From assembly GCF_017303295.1 (NCBI RefSeq), contig NZ_JAFKOK010000003.1:248001-312000 (forward strand): a stretch of 64,000 bases of DNA, given 5' to 3'. A program made the position numbers and the translations under genes. Numbering within the stretch: position 1 is the stretch's first letter; each line of letters opens with the position of its first letter. Below the pieces are notes generated by a model, which was given only the letters and a program-made list of their open reading frames with translations, was not told where the DNA came from and made no database searches. Source of the DNA: Rhodobacter sp. NTK016B. Lineage in GTDB: Bacteria; Pseudomonadota; Alphaproteobacteria; Rhodobacterales; Rhodobacteraceae. Shown here piece by piece: positions 41,221 to 50,843 of this stretch.

Positions 41221-42468
41221 ATGATCCCCGACGGCTTTTTCGGCTTCAGCCCTTATCACGTCGTGCTCGCCGTGTTCGGGATGATCGTCATCCTCGCGCG
41301 GCTCCTGCCCCGGCTGGTTTCGCGCAGCGAGCCGGCCTCGGCGCCGCTGATGATCGTATTCGGGGCCGCCGCAACCCTGCTGATCCCGGCGATCCCGGCC
41401 ATGCCGGACCCGCGTGAGACGCCGCTGCCATGGGAGATCATCAGCGAACTCGCCGTCATCTTCGCCCTGTTCGGTACCGGGATGCGCATCGACAGCGTGC
41501 GGCCATGGCGCAAATGGGGACCGACAGCGCGGATGCTGGGCATCGCCATGCCGCTCACCATCCTTGCCGTGGCCCTGCTGGGCATTGGCTTTGTCGGGCT
41601 GACCGTCGCGGGCGCGATCCTTCTGGGCGCCGTGGTCGCGCCCACCGACCCGGTTCTGGCGGCGGATGTGCAGGTCGGCCCGCCGCATGAGGGGCGCGAG
41701 CATCCGGTCCGGTTCACCCTGACGACCGAGGCGGGGCTGAATGACGGGCTGGCCTTTCCCTTTGTCTATCTGGGGCTGATCGTCGCTGCCGAAGGGCTCG
41801 ACCCCGGCGCCTGGCTGTTCGACTGGCTGGTCTGGGACGTTGTCTACCGCATCGCTGTCGGCGTGTTGGCGGGCTGGGCCGGTGGGCGCGTTCTGGCCTT
41901 CGTGCTGTTCTCGGTGCCCCGGGGCGCACCGCTGGCTGATACCGCGTCGGGCGTGCTGGCGCTGGCGGGGGTGTTGTTGTGCTACGGCTCGACCGAGCTG
42001 ATCGAAGGCTACGGCTTTATCGCCGTCGCGGTCATGGGGCTGACCGTGCGCCGGGTGGAAGAGGACAATCGCTTCCACCGCCGTCTGCACGATTTCACCG
42101 AATCCATCGAACACGCGCTGACGGCGGTGCTGTTGGTTATGCTTGGCGCGATCCTGCCCGTGGTCTTCGTCGATCTGAGCTGGAGCCAGGTCTGGCTTGC
42201 GCTGGTTGTCATCGTCATCGTGCGGCCGCTATCGGGCTGGATCAGCCTCATCGGCGCCGACATGCCGCGCCGCGACCGCGCTGCCATTGCGGTTTACGGG
42301 GTGCGCGGCATCGGCTCGGTCTATTACCTGTGCTACGCGATCAGCCATATGGAATTCACCAACGAAGAACAGCTCTGGTCTCTGGTCGGGCTTGTGATCC
42401 TGCTGTCGACGATCCTGCATGGCTTCAGCGTTTCCTGGGCAATGCGCCGGATTGAGAGGCAGGGCTAA
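41221..42468 (+). CDS. CPA1-family Na+(K+)/H+ antiporter
   Basis: The 415-residue membrane protein has about twelve helices of the NhaP/CPA1 type. It includes the GAVVAPTDPVLAADVQVGPP unwound-helix motif and LTTEAGLNDGLAFPFVYL with the ion-binding Asp (ND). It exchanges monovalent cations for protons. There is no large C-terminal cytosolic domain. Monocistronic between the tRNA and parE. Confidence 0.9.
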   Translation: MIPDGFFGFSPYHVVLAVFGMIVILARLLPRLVSRSEPASAPLMIVFGAAATLLIPAIPAMPDPRETPLPWEIISELAVIFALFGTGMRIDSVRPWRKWGPTARMLGIAMPLTILAVALLGIGFVGLTVAGAILLGAVVAPTDPVLAADVQVGPPHEGREHPVRFTLTTEAGLNDGLAFPFVYLGLIVAAEGLDPGAWLFDWLVWDVVYRIAVGVLAGWAGGRVLAFVLFSVPRGAPLADTASGVLALAGVLLCYGSTELIEGYGFIAVAVMGLTVRRVEEDNRFHRRLHDFTESIEHALTAVLLVMLGAILPVVFVDLSWSQVWLALVVIVIVRPLSGWISLIGADMPRRDRAAIAVYGVRGIGSVYYLCYAISHMEFTNEEQLWSLVGLVILLSTILHGFSVSWAMRRIERQG

Positions 42469-42591
42469 CGCCGCAGCGTCCTTCCTGCCACGCTTCCCCC
42501 TTCATTCTCGCCCGGTGCCCCCCAAACCTTGCGTCCGGCAGGCGCGGATGATCTATTGCTTGTCAATTCACGACAGAGTCGAGCCGCTTCA

Positions 42592-44544
42592 ATGACCGAT
42601 TTCCTCGCCGGCCAGCCCGAGACCTATGACGCCTCCTCGATCGAGGTGCTCGAAGGTCTGGAACCCGTCCGCAAACGCCCCGGCATGTATATCGGCGGGA
42701 CGGATGAGCGTGCGCTGCATCACCTCGTGGCCGAGATCCTCGACAACTCGATGGACGAGGCCGTTGCCGGTCACGCCAACCGCATCGAAGTCGAAATCGC
42801 TGCCGACCACACGATCACCATCCGCGATAACGGGCGTGGTATGCCCTTCGATGCACACCCGAAATTTCCCGGCAAGTCCGCGCTCGAGGTGATCTTGTGT
42901 ACGCTGCACGCGGGCGGCAAATTCTCGGGCAAGGCCTATGAGACCTCGGGCGGTCTGCACGGCGTCGGGGCCTCGGTGGTGAACGCGCTGTCCGACAGCA
43001 TGGTCGTGCAGGTCGCGCGCGACCGCAAACTGGTCGAGCAGCGCTTCTCGCGCGGCAAGCCTTTGGGCCCGGTCAAGGAACTCGGCGCGGCCCCGAACCG
43101 CCGGGGCACCACGACCAGCTTCCATGCCGATGAAGAGATCTTCGGCAGCCATCGCTTCCGCCCCGCGCGGCTTTTCAAGATGGTGCGCTCAAAGGCCTAT
43201 CTGTTCTCGGGCGTCGAGATCCGCTGGAAATCCGCGATCGAGGATGGCGACACCCCGCAAGAGGCCGTGTTCCACTTCCCCGGTGGCCTCGCCGATTACC
43301 TTGGCGAGCAGCTCGGCAAGGATATGACCTATTCCGACAAGCCCTTCGCCGGAAAGGTCCATTTCCAGGAGAAATTCGGCGTGCCCGGGTCGGTCGAATG
43401 GGCGATCAACTGGACGCCCGCGCGCGACGGTTTCGTCCAGAGCTATTGTAACACCGTCCCCACGCCCGAAGGCGGCACGCACGAGGCCGGTTTCTGGGCT
43501 GCCGTGCTCAAGGGAATCCGCGCCTATGGCGAGCTTGCGGGCAACCGCAAGGCCAAGGACATCACGCGCGAGGACATGGCGGCGGGCGGCTGCGCGCTGA
43601 TTTCCGTGTTCATCCGCGAGCCGGAATTCGTGGGCCAGACCAAGGACCGGCTGGCCACGACCGAGGCCGCGCGACTGGTGGAAAACGCCGTGCGCGACCA
43701 TTTCGACAACTGGCTGGCGGGCGACCCGAAGGCGGCGGGCGCGATCCTCGATTTCCTTGTGCTGCGGGCCGAGGAACGGATGCGCCGCCGTCAGGAAAAG
43801 GAAACCCAGCGCAAGACGGCGACGAAGAAGCTGCGTCTGCCCGGCAAGCTGGTGGATTGCTCGGCGTCTAACCGCGCGGGGACGGAATTGTTCATCGTCG
43901 AGGGGGATTCGGCGGGCGGCTCTGCCAAGATGGCGCGCGACCGGCGGACGCAGGCGCTTCTGCCCCTGCGCGGCAAGATCCTCAACGTGCTGGGCGCGGC
44001 CTCGGGCAAGCTGAACCAGAATCAGGAAATCAGCGATCTGTGTCAGGCGCTTGGCGTGCAGATGGGCACGAAGTTCCGCGTCGATGATCTGCGCTATGAC
44101 AAGATCATCATCATGACCGACGCCGATGTCGATGGCGCGCATATCGCGTCGCTTCTGATGACGTTCTTTTTCACGCAGATGCGGCCGATGATCGATCAGG
44201 GCCATCTCTACCTTGCCTGCCCGCCGCTTTTCCGGCTGACGCAGGGCGCGAAACGGGTTTATTGCCTGGACGAGGCCGAGCGCGATTTGTGGATGGAAAA
44301 GGGCCTTGGCGGCAGGGGCAAGATCGAGGTGTCACGCTTCAAGGGTCTGGGCGAAATGGACGCGAAGGACCTGAAAGACACAACCATGGATCCCGAACAG
44401 CGCAAGCTCATCCGCGTGTCGATCGACGAGGATATCCCGGGCGAGACAGGGGATTTGGTCGAACGTCTGATGGGCAAGAAACCCGAACTGCGGTTTCAGT
44501 ATATCAGCGAGAATGCGCGCTTCGTCGAGGATGTGGACGTTTAA
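42592..44544 (+). CDS. parE: DNA topoisomerase IV subunit B
   Basis: The 650-residue GHKL ATPase has EGLEPVRKRPGMYIGG, LDNSMDEAVAGHANRIEVE, DNGRGMP, the TOPRIM elements IVEGDSAGGSAKMARDRRTQ (EGDSAGG) and MTDADVDGAHI, and the GyrB/ParE C-terminus. Length without the extra GyrB insertion and the RKRPGMYIG context favour ParE. It decatenates chromosomes with ParC. ATG 42592 starts the standard ParE N-terminus; an in-frame start 21 codons earlier is unlikely. Confidence 0.94.
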   Translation: MTDFLAGQPETYDASSIEVLEGLEPVRKRPGMYIGGTDERALHHLVAEILDNSMDEAVAGHANRIEVEIAADHTITIRDNGRGMPFDAHPKFPGKSALEVILCTLHAGGKFSGKAYETSGGLHGVGASVVNALSDSMVVQVARDRKLVEQRFSRGKPLGPVKELGAAPNRRGTTTSFHADEEIFGSHRFRPARLFKMVRSKAYLFSGVEIRWKSAIEDGDTPQEAVFHFPGGLADYLGEQLGKDMTYSDKPFAGKVHFQEKFGVPGSVEWAINWTPARDGFVQSYCNTVPTPEGGTHEAGFWAAVLKGIRAYGELAGNRKAKDITREDMAAGGCALISVFIREPEFVGQTKDRLATTEAARLVENAVRDHFDNWLAGDPKAAGAILDFLVLRAEERMRRRQEKETQRKTATKKLRLPGKLVDCSASNRAGTELFIVEGDSAGGSAKMARDRRTQALLPLRGKILNVLGAASGKLNQNQEISDLCQALGVQMGTKFRVDDLRYDKIIIMTDADVDGAHIASLLMTFFFTQMRPMIDQGHLYLACPPLFRLTQGAKRVYCLDEAERDLWMEKGLGGRGKIEVSRFKGLGEMDAKDLKDTTMDPEQRKLIRVSIDEDIPGETGDLVERLMGKKPELRFQYISENARFVEDVDV

Positions 44545-45054
44545 CGTCCCCTGTGGCCGCGGTCTCTGGTTGTTGCATCCGGCACCGTCGTCGCTGCGCT
44601 GAAACGCATCGGCTGGGCGTTTCCATGCACGCCAGTTGACGTGCTATCTCGACATGTCCGGTTATCGTGACAGCACATGGTTTCGGCTGCCGGGCGGTAG
44701 AGACCGAATGCCGCTGCATGTCAGACTGCCACTCCGGAAAGAACAAGCGTCATTCCCATCGCATCACGCGCTGAACTTGTTTTTCTGCTATCTCATCCTC
44801 TTTGCTCTCCCTCTCCAGTCTGGTCCGTATCCGCATCAACACTCCCGGCAATTGGCAATGCGAATTGCGGGTCGCAGGTCTGCCTGACGCCGCACGATAC
44901 GGTTCCGGTCTTAAGGAACGGTGAAGAGGCGCGGGCACACAGACGTTTTGCGCGATCACCAACCAATGTCCCATCGCGGGTCTTTTTCCCGACCCGATGC
45001 ACCGTTTCTTAACCCGTGCCGCGCAGTCTGGTCAGGCAACAGCCAACGGATTTC
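44545..45054. other. 510-bp gap downstream of parE
   Basis: No coding frame here has domain, ribosome site or core codon bias. I see no terminator with T-run right after parE, no tRNA, and no convincing hairpin array. Base composition is lower in GC around 44,740-44,880. A small RNA cannot be excluded. Confidence 0.45.
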
Positions 45055-45480
45055 ATGCGACGCCTTGCCCTGATCCTTGTCCTGCTTTCTGCGGCGCCCG
45101 TGCGGGCCGATCCGTGCGAACAGCATTTCATCGCTGGCCTTACCGCCGGTCAGCCGGTCGACGACTGGATCACCCGGACCGAAGCGTTTCTCTATACGGG
45201 TCTTGGCTGGGTCACGCGTCGGGCGGTCATGGACCGGCTCGAAGACCGGTCGATGCAGACCACGGCGTGTCAGGAAATCGATGTCCTGCAAAATGAGCTG
45301 TCGCTGGTCGAACGTCGGTTGTCGCAGGCCGAACGGGCGTTCAGGCTGGCGACTTCGCTGTGCTGGGGCGAAAACCGCACCCGGGCGCAGCGCAACCTCG
45401 ATGCGCTTGACGACCACCGAACCGGCGCCGCCGATATCGGGGCTTATCTCGCCTCGCTCGAAGACCGCTGCGGCGGATGA
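45055..45480 (+). CDS. secreted hypothetical protein
   Basis: The 141-residue protein has a short signal peptide (RRLALILVLLSAAPVRA-D). The predicted mature part is alpha-helical, with a heptad-like ELSLVERRLSQAERAF segment and three cysteines (CEQHF, TACQEID, LEDRCGG) that could pair. No family recognised. It is followed 38 bases later by a lipoprotein gene in the same direction. Confidence 0.65.
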   Translation: MRRLALILVLLSAAPVRADPCEQHFIAGLTAGQPVDDWITRTEAFLYTGLGWVTRRAVMDRLEDRSMQTTACQEIDVLQNELSLVERRLSQAERAFRLATSLCWGENRTRAQRNLDALDDHRTGAADIGAYLASLEDRCGG

Positions 45481-45518
45481 ACCTTGACCCGCGGGGGAAC
45501 TCACGCGACTCTGACGCT

Positions 45519-45758
45519 ATGCGTATCCATCTTGTCACAGCCACCGTCCTTGCGCTTTGTCTCCTTGGCGCCTGTGTTCCCGCCTCCGATCCGCAGGCCG
45601 AGCGTGCCCCCGGCGCGCTTCTCGATATGGCGAACCCCGCTTCGGTCTATTGCACCGAGCAGGGCGGCGTTCTGGAACCCGGAACACCCGACACGATGTG
45701 CCATTTGCCCCATGGCCAGGTTGTGGAGGAATGGCAGTATTATCGGGCCAATCACTGA
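45519..45758 (+). CDS. DUF333-containing lipoprotein
   Basis: The 79-residue protein has a lipoprotein signal with lipobox LLGAC at about residues 13-17. Its DUF333 core is NPASVYCTEQGGVLEP ... TMCHLPHGQVVEEWQYYR, with two cysteines. DUF333 proteins are small envelope lipoproteins or hemolysin-associated proteins of unknown role. ATG 45519 is selected because the signal peptide begins there. Confidence 0.82.
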   Translation: MRIHLVTATVLALCLLGACVPASDPQAERAPGALLDMANPASVYCTEQGGVLEPGTPDTMCHLPHGQVVEEWQYYRANH

Positions 45759-45770
45759 CCCGGCACCCGC

Positions 45771-45799
45771 TTAAAAAAAGAGGGCCCGAAGGCCCTCTT
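45771..45799 (-). terminator. intrinsic terminator of yccF (minus strand)
   Basis: AAGAGGGCC-CGAA-GGCCCTCTT with an A-run at 45773-45779 gives, on the minus strand, a perfect hairpin followed by T7. It may also stop transcription from the DUF333 gene on the plus strand. Confidence 0.85.
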
Positions 45800-45820
45800 G
45801 TCCGCCCCGCTGCAGGCGCC

Positions 45821-46213
45821 TCAGCGCGGCACCAGCGTCCGGCCAACCGGCCAGAGCGCGAAGCCCGCAAGCTTCAGATGCGCCCAGGCGAAAGGCAGGC
45901 CGATGATCGTCACCGCGTTCAGAACCGCCGCCACGAGGTGCCCCAGCGCCAGCCACCATCCGGCAAGGACCAACCACAACAGATTACCCAGCGTGCCAAA
46001 GGCGCCGGTGCCGATATCGGGGCCGGTGATCTCGGTCCGGTCAGCGGCCCGCATCCCGAATGGCAGCAGCGAATAGCCCGCCATCACCACCGCCGAGCGC
46101 GCCCAGGGGATCCCGATGATGCTGATCGCCATGATCAGCGCCGCGATCAGCCACCCCACGGCCATCCAAGCGCCGCCCAGCACAATCCACAACACGTTCA
46201 GGATCAGGTTCAT
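45821..46213 (-). CDS. yccF: YccF-family inner-membrane protein
   Basis: The roughly 130-residue protein has two YccF halves, each with hydrophobic helices: ILNVLWIVLGGAWMAVGWL with IIGIPWARSAVVMAGYSLLPFG, and LLWLVLAGWWLALGHL with TIIGLPFAWAHLKLAGFALWPVGR. Function is unknown. Two consecutive ATGs exist; the second (46213) has AGGAG at six-base spacing and is preferred over 46216. Divergent from uup. Confidence 0.88.
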   Translation of the reverse strand: MNLILNVLWIVLGGAWMAVGWLIAALIMAISIIGIPWARSAVVMAGYSLLPFGMRAADRTEITGPDIGTGAFGTLGNLLWLVLAGWWLALGHLVAAVLNAVTIIGLPFAWAHLKLAGFALWPVGRTLVPR

Positions 46214-46378
46214 CATGGTCTCCTAATGTTACGACAATTCACATGGGGGTCGGCCCGTTCGGTGTCAAGGTCTCGGCATGCCCGTCCATACCAACGCCGC
46301 ACCCCGTCGCTGAGGTCCGTCGCGGGGGCCTCGAGGCGGTCTCTTGACCCGGCGCGCGCGGCGCGATAGCGCAACGCC

Positions 46379-48217
46379 ATGGCGCCCACACCCCTTCTGC
46401 AACTCTCGCAAATCTCGCTCACCTTCGGTGGCAATCCGCTGTTTTCCGAGCTGGACATGGTCATTCAGCCGGGGGACCGGCTGGCGCTTGTCGGGCGCAA
46501 TGGCTCGGGCAAGTCGACGCTGATGAAGATCATGGCGGGGCTGGTCGAGGCCGATAGCGGCAGCCGTGTTCTGACACCCGGAACCAGCGTCGGCTATATG
46601 GAGCAGGACCCCGATTTCGCGGGCTTTGCCACGCTGGGCGATTACGCGATGTCGCAGCTCGATCCCAGCGAAGGCTACAGGGTCGAGATCGCGGCCGAAG
46701 GGCTGGGTTTCGATCCGGCCGTGGCGATTGCAACCGCGTCGGGCGGCGAGCGGCGGCGCGCGGCGCTGGCCAAGCTGCTGGCCGAAGCGCCCGAACTCAT
46801 GCTGCTGGACGAGCCGACCAACCATCTGGACATCCACGCCATTCGCTGGCTCGAAGAGCGGTTGAAGGAAACCCGCGCGGCCTTTGTGATGATCAGCCAC
46901 GACCGCGCGTTCCTGAACGCGCTGAGCCGGGCGATGCTGTGGGTGGATCGCGGGCAGGTGCGCAGGCTCGATCAGAACTTCGCCGCGTTCGAGGAATGGC
47001 GCGACAAGATCTGGGCCGATGAGGACGAGGCACGCCACAAGCTGAACCGAAAGATCAAGCACGAAGCGAAATGGGCGGTCGAGGGCATCAGCGCGCGGCG
47101 CAAACGGAATATGGGCCGGGTGCGGGCGCTGCAGGATTTGCGCGCCGAACGGGCGGCGCAGATCCGGCGTCAGGGGACGGCGGCGATGGCGTTCGAGGCC
47201 GGGGCGCAATCGGGCAAGCTGGTGGTCGAGGCCACGGGCATTTCGAAAAGCTTCGACGGCACGCCGATCGTGCGCGATCTGACCCTGAAGGTGCTGCGCG
47301 GCGACCGGGTGGCGCTGGTGGGGCCCAACGGCGCGGGCAAGACCACCTTGCTCAAGCTTCTGACCGGCGAGATGGAGCCCGATAGCGGCGCGATCCGGCT
47401 GGGGACCAATCTGGACATGGCGGTTTTCGACCAGACGCGCGCGCGGCTCGACGGGAACGCGACGCTGTGGGAGAACATGACCGGCGATCCGCTGATGCGG
47501 GTGAGCGGGTCGTCAGATCAGGTGATGGTGCGCGGCACGCCCAAACATGTGGTCGCCTATCTCAAGGATTTCCTGTTCGATGAACAGCAGGCCCGTGCCG
47601 CCGTGCGCAGCCTGTCGGGGGGCGAGCGGGCGCGGCTGTTGCTGGCCAAGATCATGGCGCGCGAGTCGAACCTGCTGGTGCTCGACGAACCGACCAACGA
47701 TCTGGACGTCGAAACCCTCGATCTGCTGCAGGACCTTCTGGGCGATTACCCCGGCACGGTTCTGCTGGTCAGCCATGACCGGGATTTCATCGACCGGGTG
47801 GCCACGACGACGCTGGCTTTCGAAGGCGAGGGCAGGGTGGTTCCCTATGCGGGGGGCTGGAGCGATTATCAGGCGCAAAAGGCGCTGAGCGAACCGGCGG
47901 ACGAGAAACCGGCGGCGAAAGCGGCGCCCCCGAAACCGGCTGCGAAACCGGCCGCGAAAGTCGAGGCCCCGAAAGCCACGGCAAAGCCCAACGGGCTGAG
48001 CTTTACCGAGAAGAAGCGGCTCGACACGCTGCCTGACGAAATCGCGCGGCTCGAAGCTGAGATCGCCAAGCTGTCCGACCTGTTGTCGGATGCCGAGCTT
48101 TATACGCGCGAGCCGGTGAAGGCATCGAAGGCCACGGCGATGCTGGAACAGCGCCAAAGCGCGCTGGCTGCTGCGGAAGAGGAATGGCTGGAGCTTGAGG
48201 AAAAGGCGGGGGGCTGA
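46379..48217 (+). CDS. uup: ABC-F family ATPase Uup
   Basis: The 612-residue soluble protein has two ABC domains (Walker A GRNGSGKST and GPNGAGKTT; signatures ASGGERRRA and LSGGERARL; Walker B LMLLDEPTNHLD and LLVLDEPTNDLD) separated by the ABC-F linker. A Lys/Ala/Pro-rich tether (EKPAAKAAPPKPAAKPAAK) leads to a C-terminal coiled coil. This is typical of Uup, which acts on ribosomes or DNA junctions and affects precise transposon excision. Confidence 0.93.
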   Translation: MAPTPLLQLSQISLTFGGNPLFSELDMVIQPGDRLALVGRNGSGKSTLMKIMAGLVEADSGSRVLTPGTSVGYMEQDPDFAGFATLGDYAMSQLDPSEGYRVEIAAEGLGFDPAVAIATASGGERRRAALAKLLAEAPELMLLDEPTNHLDIHAIRWLEERLKETRAAFVMISHDRAFLNALSRAMLWVDRGQVRRLDQNFAAFEEWRDKIWADEDEARHKLNRKIKHEAKWAVEGISARRKRNMGRVRALQDLRAERAAQIRRQGTAAMAFEAGAQSGKLVVEATGISKSFDGTPIVRDLTLKVLRGDRVALVGPNGAGKTTLLKLLTGEMEPDSGAIRLGTNLDMAVFDQTRARLDGNATLWENMTGDPLMRVSGSSDQVMVRGTPKHVVAYLKDFLFDEQQARAAVRSLSGGERARLLLAKIMARESNLLVLDEPTNDLDVETLDLLQDLLGDYPGTVLLVSHDRDFIDRVATTTLAFEGEGRVVPYAGGWSDYQAQKALSEPADEKPAAKAAPPKPAAKPAAKVEAPKATAKPNGLSFTEKKRLDTLPDEIARLEAEIAKLSDLLSDAELYTREPVKASKATAMLEQRQSALAAAEEEWLELEEKAGG

Positions 48218-48221
48218 ACGC

Positions 48222-48836
48222 TTACGGGCTATCGGGATGCGGCTCGTGCCGCTTGCGATGCCGTTTGAGCAACAGCCAGCCCAGCCCGATGGTCATCACC
48301 AACGATCCCAAGAGCCCCAGCGCGTTGCCCAGCATGTCGCCCGCCTGTTCAAGCTGGCCTGCAGCGATATAGCCCAGCCCGACATAGCTGATGACCCAGA
48401 CGATCTCGCCCGCGATGCCCATCACGGTGAAGGTCAGCCAGCCCAGCCCGGCCCCCGGTGACAGCAGGTTCACATAGGGTCCCAGCACGCTGAACAGCCA
48501 GCGCGACAGGAACACGGCTATCCCGCCGCCCTTTTGCGTGGCGCTGCGGGCGCGGCCGAGGATCGCGGCGCGCGACGGACTGTGCAGTAGCCACCCCTCG
48601 ACGCGGCGGTATCCCAGCCGACCCATCTGATAGCCGGTCTGATCGCCAAGGATCGCGCCGATCAGCGCCGAGGCCGAGACGGTCGCCAGATCCAGATCGC
48701 CCGACGCAGCGAAGGCCCCGGCGGTCAGCATCATCAGCGACGAAGGGACCGGAATGGCAAGGCAGGACAGGAAGGTGATGATGCCGAGCGCCAGCGCGCC
48801 CCAATCCGCCACCAGTGCCTGCAGCCACTCAGTCAT
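48222..48836 (-). CDS. DedA-family membrane protein
   Basis: The 204-residue membrane protein has DedA/VTT features: LGIITFLSCLAIPVPSSLMMLTAGAFAASG, GAILGDQTGYQMGRLGYRRVEG and GGGIAVFLSRWLFSVLGPYVNL. DedA proteins flip polyprenyl phosphate or phospholipids and affect proton-motive force. Its start overlaps the stop of the upstream 114-residue gene by eight bases. Confidence 0.9.
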   Translation of the reverse strand: MTEWLQALVADWGALALGIITFLSCLAIPVPSSLMMLTAGAFAASGDLDLATVSASALIGAILGDQTGYQMGRLGYRRVEGWLLHSPSRAAILGRARSATQKGGGIAVFLSRWLFSVLGPYVNLLSPGAGLGWLTFTVMGIAGEIVWVISYVGLGYIAAGQLEQAGDMLGNALGLLGSLVMTIGLGWLLLKRHRKRHEPHPDSP

Positions 48837-49173
48837 GTGTGGCCACGCGGTACGTGGCGATCCCGGTTTCGATGCGGGAGATCAGCGTATTCAGCGGTAT
48901 GCCTTCGTCCCGGGCGATCATCTCGAGCGATCGGCGCGCCACGCTGCCCGGTTCGATCCCCGCGATCTGTTCCATCTCCGCGCGCGGCACGTCCCATGAG
49001 CGGCCGACATAGCCCAGCGGCATCCAGCCCTCGACCGCCTGATCCTGATGCGCGGGGTCGGACCAATAGAACGCCCCGACCGCCAACCTGACCGCGAAGA
49101 ACAGGCTCAGCACCAGCGCCAGTCCGAACCCCGTGGCGAGCAGAAGGCGCATGCGGCGAGAGCTGCGGGGCAT
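48829..49173 (-). CDS. membrane-anchored hypothetical protein, coupled to DedA
   Basis: The 114-residue protein has a basic N-terminus, one transmembrane helix (LLLATGFGLALVLSLFFAVRL) and a periplasmic part with YVGRSWDVPRAEMEQIAGI. The latter resembles a small helical domain (GIEPGSVARRSLEMIARDEGIPL). ATG 49173 has GAGG six bases upstream; longer frames beginning at 49362 lack this. Coupled to dedA by an eight-base overlap. Confidence 0.7.
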   Translation of the reverse strand: MPRSSRRMRLLLATGFGLALVLSLFFAVRLAVGAFYWSDPAHQDQAVEGWMPLGYVGRSWDVPRAEMEQIAGIEPGSVARRSLEMIARDEGIPLNTLISRIETGIATYRVATHD

Positions 49174-49455
49174 GAAGATCCTCGTGATTGGTGGCATCGA
49201 CCGGGTCATGCGGTTCGCAGCGAACCGGGCCGACCCGAAACCGATCGTGGTCAAATCGGCCCGAACACGCAAGCTAACAAAGCCATGAGCACGGTGAAAC
49301 CTTCTGGACACGCTGGGAAAATCCGGGCAGCATCCAGCCCGATCCGGTGGAGCGACCCGCACATTGCGAAACGGCGCCCCGACAAAGCGTCGCTACCGAA
49401 ACGGGCGGGTCGGTCTGATTTAAGTTATGTATTTTGAAGTGCGATGGAGGCAATC

Positions 49456-49932
49456 ATGTTCAAGACAATGAAATTCGCGGCGGTCGCGGCGCTGGCTCTG
49501 GCCGGCCTGTCCGCCATGGTCCCCGGCAAGGCCGAGGCGCAGAATTACAACCTTCGGCCGTCCTATGGCTCGATCACGCTGAATGCGGGCTTCCTGCCCG
49601 ATCCGCGCACCCGCACCGTGCGCGCGGGCGGTGATCACCATTTCGGCGGCGGCGGCGGTTGCCCCGGCGGCGGCTGGTTCGCCAACGCGCCCGACTGGCG
49701 TCTGCATTACCGTGCCGGTGGCTATCCGCTGACGATTTATGTCAGCGCGCCGGGTGACACGATGCTGCTGGTGAACGATCCGTCGGGCCAGTGGTATTGC
49801 AACGACGATTTCAACGGGCTGGACCCGCTGATCCGCTTCTCGAACCCGCGTTCGGGGCAATACGATATCTGGGCGGGCACCTATAACCGCTCGCGCGTGC
49901 ACAACACGACGATCCTGATCTCCGAGCGCTGA
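49456..49932 (+). CDS. secreted protein of unknown function
   Basis: The 158-residue protein has a signal peptide (FKTMKFAAVAALALAGLSA...AEA-Q). Its mature beta-rich domain contains YGSITLNAGFLPDPRTRTV, a glycine run GGGGGCPGGG, DWRLHYRAGGYPLTIYVSA and GQYDIWAGTYN. The latter half resembles peptidase-associated beta-sandwich modules (PPC-like). ATG 49456 has GGAGG five bases upstream. A strong bidirectional terminator follows. Confidence 0.75.
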   Translation: MFKTMKFAAVAALALAGLSAMVPGKAEAQNYNLRPSYGSITLNAGFLPDPRTRTVRAGGDHHFGGGGGCPGGGWFANAPDWRLHYRAGGYPLTIYVSAPGDTMLLVNDPSGQWYCNDDFNGLDPLIRFSNPRSGQYDIWAGTYNRSRVHNTTILISER

Positions 49933-49950
49933 TCGCGCCGGAAGCCAGAT

Positions 49951-49986
49951 GAAAAAGGCCGGGCATCGCGCCCGGCCTTTTTCTTG
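49951..49986. terminator. bidirectional intrinsic terminator
   Basis: AAAAAGGCCGGGC-ATCGC-GCCCGGCC with TTTTTCTT has an A-run before and T-run after, so it can serve both the secreted-protein gene (+) and the SDR gene (-). Confidence 0.9.
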
Positions 49987-50005
49987 GGATCGGTTCGCGC
50001 GGGCG

Positions 50006-50743
50006 TCAGGCGAGCCGCGACAGGATACGCGCCGCTTCCGCCTGGCATGTGGTGAGCTGTTCACGGTCCTCGCCCGGGAAAAAGCGCGCGCGGGTCGCGG
50101 TGGGCATCGGCGCGGGCGTGTCGATCAGAACCTGCGGCGCGCGCTCGGCGCTCAGCCCGGCATTCTCTTCCTGCCATGCACGGGCGAGCGCGATCTGCCC
50201 GGCCTTGGCAGCCGCATAGGCACCGAAGAACTTCGCGGCCTTGTCACCGTCGCGCCAGCTTGCATCGTCGAAGAACAGCGCCTTGCCGCTCTCAGAACCG
50301 CGCAGCAGGGGTTCAATCATCGGGATCAGGCTGCCCGTCGCGCGCAGCGTCGTGGCCAGCGTCTTGTCCCAATCCTTGGTCGCGATATGCCCGGCGGGCG
50401 AAAGCGGCGGCACATGGACGGCGGTATGCGCCCACAGATCCACTTTGCCCCAGCGCTGATAGATCGACAGACAGATCTGGCGCATCGCGTCGTCATTGTT
50501 GATATCGACCGGCACCAGCGTGGCCGCGCCGCCCGCCGACTGGATGCGGTCGTCGAGCTCTTCAAGCGCGCCGGTGGTGCGGGCGACCGCAACGATGTGC
50601 CAGCCATCGGCGGCCAGCGCCTCGGCCAGCGCGGCACCGAGGCCACGCGAGGCGCCGGTCACCAGCGCGACGCGCGCCGAGGCATCGGGGGATTGGGCCG
50701 ACCCGGTCGGCTGCGATTCGGGGGCAAGGGGCGTGTCGATCAT
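50006..50743 (-). CDS. short-chain dehydrogenase/reductase
   Basis: The 245-residue SDR has VALVTGASRGLGAAL (cofactor TGxxxGxG motif), VDINNDD and an active-site segment ALFFDDASWRDGDKAAKFFGAYAAAKAGQIALA. There the YxxxK pattern (Tyr-Ala-Ala-Ala-Lys) is present. ATG 50743 begins a 26-residue lead before the fold; longer starts are unlikely. It is divergent from bioY. Substrate unknown. Confidence 0.85.
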   Translation of the reverse strand: MIDTPLAPESQPTGSAQSPDASARVALVTGASRGLGAALAEALAADGWHIVAVARTTGALEELDDRIQSAGGAATLVPVDINNDDAMRQICLSIYQRWGKVDLWAHTAVHVPPLSPAGHIATKDWDKTLATTLRATGSLIPMIEPLLRGSESGKALFFDDASWRDGDKAAKFFGAYAAAKAGQIALARAWQEENAGLSAERAPQVLIDTPAPMPTATRARFFPGEDREQLTTCQAEAARILSRLA

Positions 50744-50843
50744 GGGTCGCTGAATGCCACTGCCCGGATGATGTGACAAGGCGACAAAATCGACCGGGGC
50801 GACGCGCTGATTTCGCGGCGCGCGGCGATTGTAAATTTCCAGG

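Noticed and set aside
44504-45002. several 60-80 codon frames downstream of parE
   Set aside because: None has a ribosome site, motif or core codon bias; left as an unexplained gap.
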